A stretch of DNA of 64,000 nt, from NCBI RefSeq assembly GCF_964026535.1, contig NZ_OZ032153.1:1116001-1180000 (forward strand). Direction: 5' to 3'. The notes below the pieces were generated by a model. That model saw only the letters and a program-made list of their open reading frames with translations, was not told the origin of the DNA and ran no database searches. The position numbers and the translations under genes are program-made. Source of the DNA: Candidatus Tisiphia endosymbiont of Sialis lutaria (GTDB taxonomy: Bacteria; Pseudomonadota; Alphaproteobacteria; Rickettsiales; Rickettsiaceae). Each line of letters starts with the position of its first letter. Position 1 is the first letter of the stretch. Positions 37,066 through 45,689 of the stretch are shown here, in pieces.

Positions 37066-38223
37066 TCATTTTTTTAGTGAAACAGTACGTAGTAACGCTA
37101 CTTTGTCCAGTTGTTCCCAAGCAAAATTCTGATCTTCTCTACCAAAATGCCCATATACCGCTGTTTTTTGATAACAAGCAGTTTGCAATTTGAGTTGTTT
37201 TATAATTCTACCTGGTCTTAGATCAAAATGCTCATTTACTAATTCTGCTATTTCGTTATCAGTTAGTTTACCAGTACCAAAAGTGTCAACTAAAATAGAT
37301 ACAGGAGCTGCCACTCCAATTGCGTAGGATATTTGTATTTCACAACGATCCGCTATCTCAGCTCCTACAATATTCTTCGCAATATAGCGAGCCATGTAAG
37401 CAGCAGAACGATCTATTTTTGTTGGATCTTTGCCAGAAAAACAACCACCACCATGCCTAGCCATTCCCCCATAAGTATCTACTATAATTTTTCTACCAGT
37501 AAGCCCACAATCTCCTACAGGTCCACCAATAACAAATCTACCAGTAGGGTTAATTAAATATTTTGTGTCTTTAGTAATCCATTCTGCTGGTAGTTCTGGT
37601 TTAATAATTTCATCCATTACCGCTTCTACTAGTTGGCTATGAGTTACATGGCTATAATGCTGAGTTGATAATACAACCGTATCAACACCAATCGGCTTAT
37701 TGCCTTGATATCGTAAAGTAATTTGTGATTTTGCATCTGGACCAAGCCATGGCAAAATTCCTTGCTTACGTAATTTAGCTTGCCTCTTAACTAATTTATG
37801 AGCATAATATATTGGAGCTGGCATCAGAACTTCTGTTTCATTACAGGCGTAACCAAATACCATCCCTTGATCACCAGCACCAATCATATCCTCATCTTGG
37901 TTATCCACACCAATAGCTATATCTACTGATTGTTTGGTAATACCGGATATAACAGCACAAGAATCTGCGTCAAACCCAAGGCTTGGGTCGTTATAACCAA
38001 TCTCTCTTACTGTATCACGTGCTATTTGCTCTATATCAACCCAAGAATTTGTAGTAATCTCTCCACTTACTAAAATCATACCAGTTTTCACTAAAGTCTC
38101 ACATGCAACACGGCATTTAGTATCTTGAGTGATAATTGCATCTAAAATCGCATCAGAAATTTGGTCAGCAATTTTATCTGGGTGTCCTTCAGACACCGAT
38201 TCAGAGGTAAAGATTTTATTCAT
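37066..38223 (-). CDS. metK: S-adenosylmethionine synthetase, intact
   Basis: 385 residues from ATG 38223 ([20 protein letters not shown]), the canonical start; ATGs 6 and 33 bases upstream are less likely. All signatures are present: [17 protein letters not shown] (about 116-127), [35 protein letters not shown] (Cys where Ala is usual) and the C-terminal GRIIKQLKL. It makes SAM from methionine and ATP. In several Rickettsia species this gene is degraded and SAM is imported, so an intact copy is notable. Confidence 0.95.
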   Translation of the reverse strand: MNKIFTSESVSEGHPDKIADQISDAILDAIITQDTKCRVACETLVKTGMILVSGEITTNSWVDIEQIARDTVREIGYNDPSLGFDADSCAVISGITKQSVDIAIGVDNQDEDMIGAGDQGMVFGYACNETEVLMPAPIYYAHKLVKRQAKLRKQGILPWLGPDAKSQITLRYQGNKPIGVDTVVLSTQHYSHVTHSQLVEAVMDEIIKPELPAEWITKDTKYLINPTGRFVIGGPVGDCGLTGRKIIVDTYGGMARHGGGCFSGKDPTKIDRSAAYMARYIAKNIVGAEIADRCEIQISYAIGVAAPVSILVDTFGTGKLTDNEIAELVNEHFDLRPGRIIKQLKLQTACYQKTAVYGHFGREDQNFAWEQLDKVALLRTVSLKK

Positions 38224-38641
38224 TATCATAAAATACTCTTTTATTAACATTTTCATTTATAGCTATAAATATAACAGATTTTTATCATCCACTAATAGCT
38301 GTTTTCATTATTTTTTCATTCCCATTTCCTCTTGTCATTTCCGCTTCGGTGCGGAATCTAGACCCCGCACCAAAGCAGGGGTGACAACTACACTTTTTTG
38401 TCATTCCCGCGTAAGCGGGAATCTATAATACCTCAGGGCATTTTTAGATACCTACTTTCGCAGGGATGACAACCATTATCCTATATTTTATTCAAATCTG
38501 CAAAAAAACTTGATTATCGAGTTATAGATTCCGCACCGAAGCGGGAATGACGAAAAAGTTAGATGTCACCCTTGCGAAAGTAGGGGTCTTAGATTCCGCA
38601 CCGAAGCTTAAAAATCGTAGAGAAAAATAACAAGTAGGTTC
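38224..38641. other. Intergenic region with R8 and R6 repeats
   Basis: After the metK start come R8 (38259..38320), R6 units near 38335-38475 (GCGTAAGCGGGAATC, CTTTCGCAGGGATGAC) and a degraded R6 at 38525-38610. No gene. Confidence 0.6.
38259..38320 (+). repeat. R8 non-palindromic repeat, copy 2
   Basis: TATAGC...TATAACAGATTTTTATC then CATCCACTAATAGCTGTTTTC; matches the copies at 4577 and 55300 over about 60 bases. Confidence 0.6.
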
Positions 38642-38807
38642 CTAGGCTCTGTGAACAAAACTTTAATTGTTTAGATTTTGAGTGTTTTTAAGCGAAAATT
38701 AATAAGATTTTTGCCGGAATAGTTAGTTCTATTTTAAAAAAATCTTATAATTTGCAGCTAAAAAGAGTCAAAATCTAAACAATTTAAATTTTGTTCACAG
38801 AGCCTAG
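38642..38807. mobile_element. R7: IS5-like MITE
   Basis: 166 bp bounded by CTAG on both sides, with long imperfect terminal inverted repeats starting GGCTCTGTGAACAAAA and continuing through AATTGTTTAGATTTTGA for about 70 bases each. The end resembles the terminus of the IS5-type remnant at 43232 (GGTTCTGTTGACAAAA). No reading frame. CTAG fits the YTAR target of the IS5 group. Confidence 0.75.
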
Positions 38808-38841
38808 AAGGCTGCCTGCGATAACCAGAAGATTGTTGTTT

Positions 38842-39795
38842 TTACCATCTGATTAGAGCCGAACCCCAAGTTACTCCAGCACCAATAGCCGTAAAAAGCA
38901 ATAGATCGCCTTTTTTAATATTGCCATAAGATTTTAGAGAAGCAAGAGCTAAAGGAATTGAAGCAGCCGAACAATTAGCATGTTTTGCAACCGTTTTTAC
39001 TACTTTACTCGGATCGATTTTTAGTCGATCTACAACGGCATCTATAATTCTTACATTTGCCTGATGTGGAATAAAATGATTAACATCATCTATGGTAAAA
39101 TTATTATTATGCAATATTTCTTCAGCTATCTTACTCATCTTTTCTACTGCATGTCTAAAAACTTCCTGTCCTTTCATTTTTATTTTACCGGTTTTGCCAT
39201 TACTACTTACACCACCATCAGTGTAAAGAATATCGTGATAACGACCATCCGAATAGATATTACTATCTATTATACCGGAGTTATCATCACTATATTGCAA
39301 AATTACCGCACCGGCACCGTCGCCAAATAAAATACAAGTAGCTCTATCGCTCCAGTCCATTAGAGATGACATTTTTTCAGCACCAACTAATAATATGGTT
39401 TTATATTTTCTAGATTTGATCAAAGAGTCGGCAACATGTAAACCATATATAAACCCCGAGCATACTGCCTGTAGGTCAAATGAAGGTACATTACCAAGCC
39501 CTAGATAACCTTGTAACTTAGAGGCGGTAGAAGGAAAGCTATTATCTGGAGTAGTAGTACAGGTAATTATCAAATCTATAGATGCTGGATTTAATCCAGC
39601 ATCATCTATAGCATTTTGGCTAGCTTTAATAGCTAAATGTGATGTATATTCATCATCAGCCGCGATATGTCTTTGTAATATACCGGTTCTTGAATGAATC
39701 CATTCATCGTTAGTATCAACTGATAGCGATAATTCTGCATTACTGAGAATACGCTTCGGCAAATAGGCACCACACCCAAGAATTTTACAAGTCAT
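38842..39795 (-). CDS. fabH: 3-oxoacyl-ACP synthase III
   Basis: 317 residues. Thiolase fold with N-terminal [39 protein letters not shown], the active-site Cys in [14 protein letters not shown] (about 112), and the catalytic His and Asn in [10 protein letters not shown] and [14 protein letters not shown]. It starts fatty-acid synthesis by condensing acetyl-CoA with malonyl-ACP. It lies six bases after rpmF; the plsX gene usually found between these two is missing here. Confidence 0.95.
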   Translation of the reverse strand: MTCKILGCGAYLPKRILSNAELSLSVDTNDEWIHSRTGILQRHIAADDEYTSHLAIKASQNAIDDAGLNPASIDLIITCTTTPDNSFPSTASKLQGYLGLGNVPSFDLQAVCSGFIYGLHVADSLIKSRKYKTILLVGAEKMSSLMDWSDRATCILFGDGAGAVILQYSDDNSGIIDSNIYSDGRYHDILYTDGGVSSNGKTGKIKMKGQEVFRHAVEKMSKIAEEILHNNNFTIDDVNHFIPHQANVRIIDAVVDRLKIDPSKVVKTVAKHANCSAASIPLALASLKSYGNIKKGDLLLFTAIGAGVTWGSALIRW

Positions 39796-39801
39796 TGTGG
39801 T

Positions 39802-40002
39802 TTATGCTACTTCTTCATCTTTTTCTCGCTTCTGGACAATAACCTGACGACCATTATATGTGCCATCAGCTAAAGATATGTGATGAGGAAGCTTATATTC
39901 TCCTGTTTGAGAATCTATTACTACATTAATTTTACCAAGTGCAAGGTGAGAACGCCTCATATTGCGTCTTGATTTTGATGTCTTCTTTTTTGGAACTGCC
40001 AT
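39802..40002 (-). CDS. rpmF: 50S ribosomal protein L32
   Basis: 66 residues. [19 protein letters not shown] is the near-invariant L32 start; the remainder ([18 protein letters not shown]) matches the alphaproteobacterial form lacking the zinc cysteines. It heads a two-gene unit with fabH. Confidence 0.96.
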   Translation of the reverse strand: MAVPKKKTSKSRRNMRRSHLALGKINVVIDSQTGEYKLPHHISLADGTYNGRQVIVQKREKDEEVA

Positions 40003-40108
40003 ATAGCCTCTTAAAAATTACACTTTAGAATAAAAAGTATTTGTCAAATCGATATAGCAGTATATTATACTTCCATTACAAAATCTAGGTATTTTAAACA
40101 TAAAATTT

Positions 40109-40570
40109 ATGAAATTCATTATAATTCAAACTTTTCTTATTTCATCTATATTACTCACATTGTGTAGTTGTAAAACTATAGAATCAAGGGGGCAGTATAT
40201 TGATGATAATTTATTAACTACACTTGAAGAAAAAAAGCTTAACAAATCGGAAGTAGAAGATTTAGTTGGTACGCCAACAATTATACCCGATTATACTCCT
40301 AATACTTGGTATTATGTTCAACGTTCTTTAGCTAGGAGAGCCTGGTTTGAGCCAAAAGTAATTGAACAAAAAATAATAAAAATTGCTTTTAATAAAAAAG
40401 ATGTAATTGAGGAGGTTTTAGTACTTAATGATTCGCATAAAGATGATATAAATATAATGGGAGAATATACGAAAACTTACGGTACAGAATTAAACGGGCT
40501 ACAGAAATTTGTAAAGAATATTGGTAGGTTCAATAAACCTACTGAGGGAAAAAAGACAAAGAAACGATAA
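40109..40570 (+). CDS. bamE: Outer-membrane assembly lipoprotein BamE (SmpA/OmlA)
   Basis: 153 residues. Lipoprotein signal ILLTLCSC (cysteine at about 21). The SmpA/OmlA core is seen as LNKSEVEDLVGTPTIIPDYTPNTWYYVQRS (L..G.P........W.Y), the BamE pattern, followed by strand EPKVIEQKIIKIAFNKKDVIEEVL. It belongs to the Bam complex together with BamB (859). A basic, glycine-poor tail beyond residue 120 is lineage-specific. A tRNA-Glu gene follows 116 bases after the stop. Confidence 0.88.
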   Translation: MKFIIIQTFLISSILLTLCSCKTIESRGQYIDDNLLTTLEEKKLNKSEVEDLVGTPTIIPDYTPNTWYYVQRSLARRAWFEPKVIEQKIIKIAFNKKDVIEEVLVLNDSHKDDINIMGEYTKTYGTELNGLQKFVKNIGRFNKPTEGKKTKKR

Positions 40571-40686
40571 AATCATACTTGCAATATTTCGTGAATACTG
40601 TATAAACTGAACGATACTAGTTCTTAAATCATTCGAATATACTCCTTGCAAATTAAAGAGTTAATAGACGAGCTTAAAGAGTTTAT
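40571..40686. other. Intergenic between bamE and tRNA-Glu
   Basis: Carries AT-rich DNA leading into tRNA-Glu; no repeat family. A promoter must be here but no convincing pair is evident. Confidence 0.3.
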
Positions 40687-40761
40687 GGCCCCTTCGTCTA
40701 GTGGTTAGGACGTTACCCTTTCACGGTGAAAACACGGGTTCGAGTCCCGTAGGGGTCACCA
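40687..40761 (+). tRNA. tRNA-Glu (TTC)
   Basis: 75 nt: acceptor GGCCCCT/AGGGGTC, D arm GTCTAGTGGTTAGGAC, anticodon loop CTTTCAC with TTC, T arm ACGGGTTCGAGTCCCGT, CCA encoded. The GGCCCCTTCGTCTAGTGG start is the standard bacterial tRNA-Glu. Confidence 0.96.
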
Positions 40762-40908
40762 GTACTCAATAGTGTTATTTAGTATATAGTTTACAAAAAC
40801 TTGAGTAATTGATTTATCAATTTTCAAGTTTTTATTTTTTTTATGTACAATTTGTGATTATTACCCCATGAAATCAGTTCAGGGTTTATACATACAGTTC
40901 AGGATTAT

Positions 40909-42213
40909 ATGTCACAAAAGCTCGGTTTTTGGTCAGTTTTTGCTTTAGTTATTGGTAGTCAAATTGGCACCAGTGTTTTAATATTACCAGCAAGTTTAGC
41001 GCCATACGGTATTTTTAGTTTAGTTGGAGGAGTAGTATCCTCCTGCGGTGCTATAATTTTAGCACTGTTATTTGCTATACTTTGTTGCCGATTCCCACAA
41101 ACAGGTGGACCCCATGTTTATTTAAAAAAGGCATTTGGTAATGATGTAGCATTTTTTACCGGCTGGACTTATTGGGTTATTTCATGGGTTAGTACGGCTG
41201 TAGTTGTTATTTCAGCTATTACATATTTAATACCTTTAATTGGGGTGAATAATAGTTTTGTGATCTTAATTTTGCAGATATTATTGTTATTTGCTATTAT
41301 GTTGCTAAACCTTAAAGGTGTGGAAGTAGCAGGGCGAGCTGAGTTTATACTAGCAATTCTAAAATTTATTCCATTAATAGTAGTGCCAATTGCGGCATTA
41401 TATCAGTTTGATAGTAATAATTTTGTTATGGATAAGCAAATAACTAATTTAACTTTTTCTCAAATTCTTGGTAAGGTAACATTATTAACATTCTGGGGAT
41501 TCATTGGTTTAGAATCAGCAACTGCTCAAGCTGGTTCGGTAATGAATCCATCAAAAACAATACCAAGAGCTGTAGTAATAGGTACGCTTTGTGTTGCTAT
41601 TTTATATCTCATTAATAGTGTTGGAATAATTGGTTTAATCCCACCAGAAGACTTAATACATTCTAAAGCTCCTTATGTAGATGCCACCCAAATAATTTTT
41701 GGTGGTCAGTGGCATCTACTTATTTCTTTGATTGCTTCAATTATTTGTATTGGAACGTTAAATGCTTGGGTACTAATCAGTGGACAAATTGCTTTGGGAC
41801 TTGCCCAAGACGGCTTAATGCCATCTTTTTTTGCTAAACAAAATAAAAATGGCACTCCAATTTGGAGTTTAATCATAAGTTGTATTGGAATATTATTATT
41901 ATTGATTAGTACAACCAATGAAGATTTATCAGAACAAATTACCGAAATAATTGATTTTTCCGTTATCTCTTTTTTATTTGTATATCTAGCCTGTAGCGTA
42001 GCTTTTTTAAAATTACTACTAACAAAATCAGAAAAATCTTCAACATATCAATGGTTAATTGCCCTAGGATCAATTGCCTTTTGCCTATGGATTATTTATG
42101 AAACACCATTAAATGTTACAATAAAAGCTATCTCATTTGTATTAAGCGGAATACCTGTTTATCTTTGGTATAAAAAGCAATCGTTTCTTAGGTTATGTAA
42201 ACAAATCTTATAA
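40909..42213 (+). CDS. APC-superfamily amino-acid permease
   Basis: 434 residues, twelve predicted membrane segments. The first helix carries the APC motif VIGSQIGTSVLILPASLAPYG, helix 3 has PQTGGPHVYLKKAFG, and helix 6 the conserved GFIGLESATAQAGSVMNPSKTIPRAV. Such proteins exchange or import amino acids; the substrate (arginine/agmatine or polyamine-type antiport is possible) cannot be read. It is 8 bases upstream of the M23 peptidase gene, so they may be co-transcribed. Confidence 0.9.
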   Translation: MSQKLGFWSVFALVIGSQIGTSVLILPASLAPYGIFSLVGGVVSSCGAIILALLFAILCCRFPQTGGPHVYLKKAFGNDVAFFTGWTYWVISWVSTAVVVISAITYLIPLIGVNNSFVILILQILLLFAIMLLNLKGVEVAGRAEFILAILKFIPLIVVPIAALYQFDSNNFVMDKQITNLTFSQILGKVTLLTFWGFIGLESATAQAGSVMNPSKTIPRAVVIGTLCVAILYLINSVGIIGLIPPEDLIHSKAPYVDATQIIFGGQWHLLISLIASIICIGTLNAWVLISGQIALGLAQDGLMPSFFAKQNKNGTPIWSLIISCIGILLLLISTTNEDLSEQITEIIDFSVISFLFVYLACSVAFLKLLLTKSEKSSTYQWLIALGSIAFCLWIIYETPLNVTIKAISFVLSGIPVYLWYKKQSFLRLCKQIL

Positions 42214-42221
42214 GGATATAG

Positions 42222-43082
42222 ATGCTTAAGTCCTGTATATTATTATTAACTATAATATTATTCCTACAAGGATGTAGCACCTCATCTGTTAATAAGACAT
42301 TTTTAAACGTCACGGCACAGCAATTACAAAAAGATTACAAACTGAATCACGGCACTTTAATTATACAATATAATTTAGCAGCACTAAGTAAAAATGACTG
42401 CATTTATGCAAAAAATTTTGGTCTTGTTATTAATAATGACAAATATAACAAGGCTTTTTTGCAAAAATTTAAAGTTATCGGCTCTAAGAATATTAATAGC
42501 CAAGCAATTAATAACCAGGCAATGATTAAATCAACTAAGATCAAAGATTTGCTGATAAAATTAAATTGTAAGTATAAGTTTTTATCCCCAGAACAATTAC
42601 AACTTGTTCAAAAAGCTAGTAATAAAAATAGTTCTTATAATCTTAAAGAGCTGGCACAATTAGATAAGCTAACTACTGCTATTCCTATAATGTTACCACA
42701 ATATAATGTAAAGGTTACTAGTCACTATGGCATGCGTAAACATCCTAGGAAGAAACAAAAAAAATTTCATTGCGGAATAGACTTAAAAGGATACCAAGAC
42801 TTTTCCATTTATGCCTCTGCTAATGGAACAATTATTACCGTAAAGCGAAAAAGTTCTTATGGAAATTTAATAGAAATAAAACATTCAGATAAATTTATTA
42901 CCAAATATGCTCACTTAAAAAAAATGCACGTAAAAGAAGGAGATATTGTTACCAAAGGTCAGATTATCGGAGTGCAAGGTAATAGTGGTAACAGTACGGG
43001 AGAGCATTTGCATTTTGAAATTTGGCTTAATAATAAGCCTGTCAATCCATTCGATTTCATATCGCATGCTTGCAACTGTTAA
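42222..43082 (+). CDS. M23-family peptidoglycan endopeptidase lipoprotein (LytM/NlpD-like)
   Basis: 286 residues. Lipobox LFLQGC (cysteine at about 18). An N-terminal domain of about 150 residues without recognised fold precedes the M23 domain: VTSHYGMRKHPRKKQKKFHCGIDLKG (first metal His H-x-G/C-x-D), YAHLKKMHVKEGDIVTKGQIIGVQGNSGNSTGEHLHFEIW (the second and third ligands in HLHFE). All three zinc-ligand positions are present, so it should be active on cross-links. The stop TAA overlaps the tRNA-Arg promoter. Confidence 0.9.
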   Translation: MLKSCILLLTIILFLQGCSTSSVNKTFLNVTAQQLQKDYKLNHGTLIIQYNLAALSKNDCIYAKNFGLVINNDKYNKAFLQKFKVIGSKNINSQAINNQAMIKSTKIKDLLIKLNCKYKFLSPEQLQLVQKASNKNSSYNLKELAQLDKLTTAIPIMLPQYNVKVTSHYGMRKHPRKKQKKFHCGIDLKGYQDFSIYASANGTIITVKRKSSYGNLIEIKHSDKFITKYAHLKKMHVKEGDIVTKGQIIGVQGNSGNSTGEHLHFEIWLNNKPVNPFDFISHACNC

Positions 43083-43097
43083 AAATTTTGATATAAT
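43070..43097 (+). promoter_or_regulatory. Promoter of tRNA-Arg
   Basis: TTGCAA (43070-43075) and a perfect TATAAT (43092-43097) are 16 bases apart, 26 bases upstream of the tRNA. The -35 lies in the last codons of the M23 gene. Confidence 0.65.
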
Positions 43098-43123
43098 ACT
43101 TATTCTTTAAAATAGTAACAAGA

Positions 43124-43200
43124 GAAGCCGTAGCTCAGCAGGATAGAGCGAGTGATTCCTAATCACTAGGTCGGGGGTTCGAATCCCTTCGGTTTCACCA
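43124..43200 (+). tRNA. tRNA-Arg (CCT)
   Basis: 77 nt: acceptor GAAGCCG/CGGTTTC, D arm GCTCAGCAGGATAGAGC, anticodon loop TTCCTAA with CCT, T arm GGGGGTTCGAATCCCTT, CCA encoded. Confidence 0.95.
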
Positions 43201-43231
43201 TTCTTCAATTTTGCTATATTTTGCATAGAAG

Positions 43232-43497
43232 TAAAGGTGGTTTTAGTACTAAAATTTATGCCCTCGTTGATGCCACTGAAGTTTATACTAGCTACTGGGT
43301 AAAGAAATGATATCACTCAGGCTGAAAATCTTACTAAAGATGTTCAGAATACGACGGTGATAGGCGATAAAGGATATGATAGTAGTGCGTTTGTAGAAAG
43401 CTTAGAAAATAAGGGGTTATTTTCTAGGTCTGATAAAGCCCCAACCACTTTTTTAGCTTTTCTAAATTTCGTTGGAGCTTTAATATGGTTACGTTAA
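43232..43497 (+). pseudogene. IS5-family transposase remnant with internal deletion and frameshift
   Basis: Starts GGFSTKIYALVDA, then shifts frame into DITQAENLTKDVQNTTVIGDKGYDSSAFVESLENKG (the GDKGYDS...L...G block of IS5/IS1031 transposases) and is fused in frame to the extreme C-terminus SRSDKAPTTFLAFLNFVGALIWLR. The segment between, including the catalytic Glu region, is deleted. It lies 31 bases after tRNA-Arg and ends at the inverted-repeat terminus ATTTTGTCAACAGAACC. The first part of the gene is also absent. Confidence 0.8.
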
Positions 43498-43519
43498 AAA
43501 TTTTGTCAACAGAACCTAG
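43498..43519 (+). repeat. IS5-type terminal inverted repeat with CTAG flank
   Basis: Read in reverse this is CTAGGTTCTGTTGACAAAAT, closely matching the R7 end at 38642. The CTAG is shared with the start of the adjacent R4 element. Confidence 0.6.
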
Positions 43520-43757
43520 TACTACAGTTGTAGTTTAGATGTGAGCATTCACGATTTTTTTGCTATTTTTTTGTGATGAATAAAAAAACCTGATCACCAA
43601 GCGTCATTGCGAGGAGACCGTAAGGTCAACGAAGCAATCCATTTCTAATCACTTTCCTGGATTGCTTCGTCGGTCTGGCAACCTCCTCGCAATGACATCT
43701 TATACTTTAACCTTTTTTCCGTGAACACTCACATTCAATCTACAACTGTAGTACTAG
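43516..43757. repeat. R4 palindromic repeat, copy 3 (with R5 core)
   Basis: 242 bp, ends CTAGTACTACAG / CTGTAGTACTAG, carrying an extra TTTTGCTATTTTT near its left arm relative to 4320. Otherwise nearly identical to that copy 39 kb away. Confidence 0.88.
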
Positions 43758-43811
43758 ATATCCACAACAAAAAATTGGGCAAATTGTCTATGGTTTAACA
43801 CTAATCTCTAA

Positions 43812-43874
43812 TAAATACAAAAACCTAAATAATAACAATCAGTTTAATATTTCTTTAGGTTTTTGTAATATATA
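43812..43874 (-). terminator. Terminator-like hairpin downstream of the LRR gene
   Basis: An 11-bp A/T-rich stem ACAAAAACCTAAA...TTTAGGTTTTTGT with a long AT loop; the minus-strand downstream arm ends in TTTTTG. A 63-bp near-copy in reverse orientation lies at 45614..45676. Confidence 0.55.
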
Positions 43875-43883
43875 GAAATTTTA

Positions 43884-45185
43884 TTAAATCCCTGAGTCTT
43901 CTGGTAAATGGGCAATATCTCCAGTTAATAACTTCTCGAAGTCTTTATACAAATTATCGGAATTAAAGTTACTGGCGTCAGATAAGAACAGCTTAAATTT
44001 ATGGTAACTTGTTTCTGTTCCTAAGCTATGTTTTGTTGGTGTTTCTTGAATTGAGTACTGTTCCTTAAGCAGTTTTATTTTCTCTATAGCCTCATCTAAT
44101 TTTTGCATTTTCTGTAATTTTAGTACCATAACAAGCTCTAGTGTCTCACACTTTGATTGTTGTATTATTTCGAGGTTTTTTTGTTTCTCTTCTGCTTTTA
44201 TATTATCTTCAGAAACCAATTTTTCTTGTACAGAATCTACTCCTTGCTCGATCTTCTTAGATAATTCTTCTGCTTGTAATTGGTTTCTCTCTAATAGTTT
44301 ATTTATATCCTCTAATAACTCATCTCTTAACCGGTTCCACCCCAAATCTATTATCACAGTTTTATTATTTTGTAAGGCTTGGACTACTGCCTTCGCCCCC
44401 TCATCGCCTATATTGTTGTCCCACAAATCTAGCTTTTTCAAAGTTTTATTATTTTGTAAGGCTTGTGCTAGTGCTATCGCCCCCTCATCGCCTATCTGGC
44501 AGCATCGTAACGCTAGTGTCGTCACAGTGCTATTGTTTTGTAAGGCTTGTGCTATCGTCTTCGCCCCCGCATCGCCTATCTGATTTTCCAAATATATTGT
44601 CGTCACAGTTTTATTGTTATCTAAGACTTTGGCTATTGCATTTGCTTCCTTATATCCTATCTGATTCTTGTTGTGCTTAAATTCTATGCTTGTCACTGAA
44701 GGGTAAAGATTACTTGTATTTTTGTTTACATCTATAATAGCATATATTTGGTTAACTAAATTATCGCTTATATTGTTGTTATTTAAACTTAGTTGCATTA
44801 CAGTATCATTTTTCTCTAAGGCGAGGACTAGTGCCTTCGCGCCCTCATCGTCTATCTGGTTGGCACCCAACCTTATTGTTGTCACAGTTTTATTATGATT
44901 TAAGGCTTGTGCTAGTTCTTTCGCCCCCTCATTGCCTATATGGTTGTTATCCAAATTTATTGTCGTCACAGTGTTATTGTTTTGTAAGGCTTGTGCTAGT
45001 GCCTTCACCCCCTCATCACCTATCTGGTTGGCACCCAAATCTATTGTTGTCACAGTTTTATTATTTTGTAAGGCTTGGGCTAATGCCTTCGCCTCCTCAT
45101 CTCCTATCTGGCTGAATCTCAAATCTATTTCTTTAAGATCATCGCCTACTTGCAGGGCTTCGATAATTTCTTTAAGTGTAGCCAT
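43884..45185 (-). CDS. Leucine-rich repeat protein, ribonuclease-inhibitor type
   Basis: 433 residues from MATLKEIIEALQVG (an ATG two codons earlier is also possible). About nine 28-residue RI-type repeats with consensus ALAQALQNNKTVTTIDLGAN-x-IGDEGAK span about 15-290; repeat 5-6 is irregular (NNISDNLVNQIYAIIDVN). A coiled-coil region with ELSKKIEQ...EKLVSEDNIKAEEKQKNLEIIQQ (about 295-380) and a Phe-rich tail follow. No signal peptide. RI-type LRRs are eukaryote-like and common in effectors of intracellular bacteria; that role is inferred. The repeats at DNA level are highly similar, favouring expansion by recombination. Confidence 0.85.
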   Translation of the reverse strand: MATLKEIIEALQVGDDLKEIDLRFSQIGDEEAKALAQALQNNKTVTTIDLGANQIGDEGVKALAQALQNNNTVTTINLDNNHIGNEGAKELAQALNHNKTVTTIRLGANQIDDEGAKALVLALEKNDTVMQLSLNNNNISDNLVNQIYAIIDVNKNTSNLYPSVTSIEFKHNKNQIGYKEANAIAKVLDNNKTVTTIYLENQIGDAGAKTIAQALQNNSTVTTLALRCCQIGDEGAIALAQALQNNKTLKKLDLWDNNIGDEGAKAVVQALQNNKTVIIDLGWNRLRDELLEDINKLLERNQLQAEELSKKIEQGVDSVQEKLVSEDNIKAEEKQKNLEIIQQSKCETLELVMVLKLQKMQKLDEAIEKIKLLKEQYSIQETPTKHSLGTETSYHKFKLFLSDASNFNSDNLYKDFEKLLTGDIAHLPEDSGI

Positions 45186-45191
45186 AATCAT

Positions 45192-45579
45192 TTACCTCAT
45201 AAATTTAATTAATATTAAATTATTCTAAATAATTTCTAGTAGTTTAATCCAATTTTCTTACTCTGGATATAATTGCTAACTGCATAGCGATATTTTATAA
45301 ACTTGTAAAGTAAAAACCTATAATCTTTACAAATAAACCTTATATGTAAGGCTAAAGATATAGGAAACAGACCAAAATATTAAATCAATAAATGACAAAC
45401 CATTTTGACAGCTATTTTTAATATGATGAATGAAAGTTATAACTTGTGCAAATAAAAAAGTTAAGAAAATTGTTAATTTTTTAATAAAATAACAAAATAA
45501 TCACAACAATTTTAGTACAATAAAGTATAACTTATTTCCTCAGATTTTTGTAATATATAGGAATTTTGCTTAGAAAGCA
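45192..45579. other. AT-rich intergenic with imperfect hairpin
   Basis: An imperfect stem at about 45306-45362 (CCTATAATCTTTA against TAAAGATATAGG, enclosing CCTTATATGTAAGG) is the only structure seen. It is upstream of the LRR start, so it may be part of that gene's leader or promoter area. Near 45540-45560 the sequence TTTTTGTAATATATAGGAATTTTGC copies the 3' flank of the LRR gene. Confidence 0.45.
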
Positions 45580-45612
45580 TTATTGACTCCTCCTGGAAGA
45601 TTTAATATCACC
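45580..45612 (-). pseudogene. 3' end remnant of a second LRR-type gene
   Basis: On the minus strand it reads GDIKSSRRSQ-stop, where the LRR gene ends GDIAHLPEDSGI-stop, and the flanking AAAATTCCTATATATTACAAAAA is shared with the LRR 3' flank. The match is short but extends across both coding end and flank. Confidence 0.45.
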
Positions 45613-45613
45613 A

Positions 45614-45676
45614 TATATATTACAAAAACCTAAAGAAATATTAATTTATTGTTATTATTTAGGATTCTTGTATTTA
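45614..45676 (-). terminator. Terminator-like hairpin downstream of the second AAA/PDDEXK gene
   Basis: Nearly the reverse complement of 43812..43874; stem ACAAAAACCTAAA / TTTAGGATTCTTGT. It begins 14 bases after the stop of the gene at 45690. Confidence 0.55.
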
Positions 45677-45689
45677 TATATTAAATAGT

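Noticed and set aside
44465-45228. Plus-strand frames across the LRR gene
   Set aside because: Antisense shadows of the LRR repeats with implausible composition.
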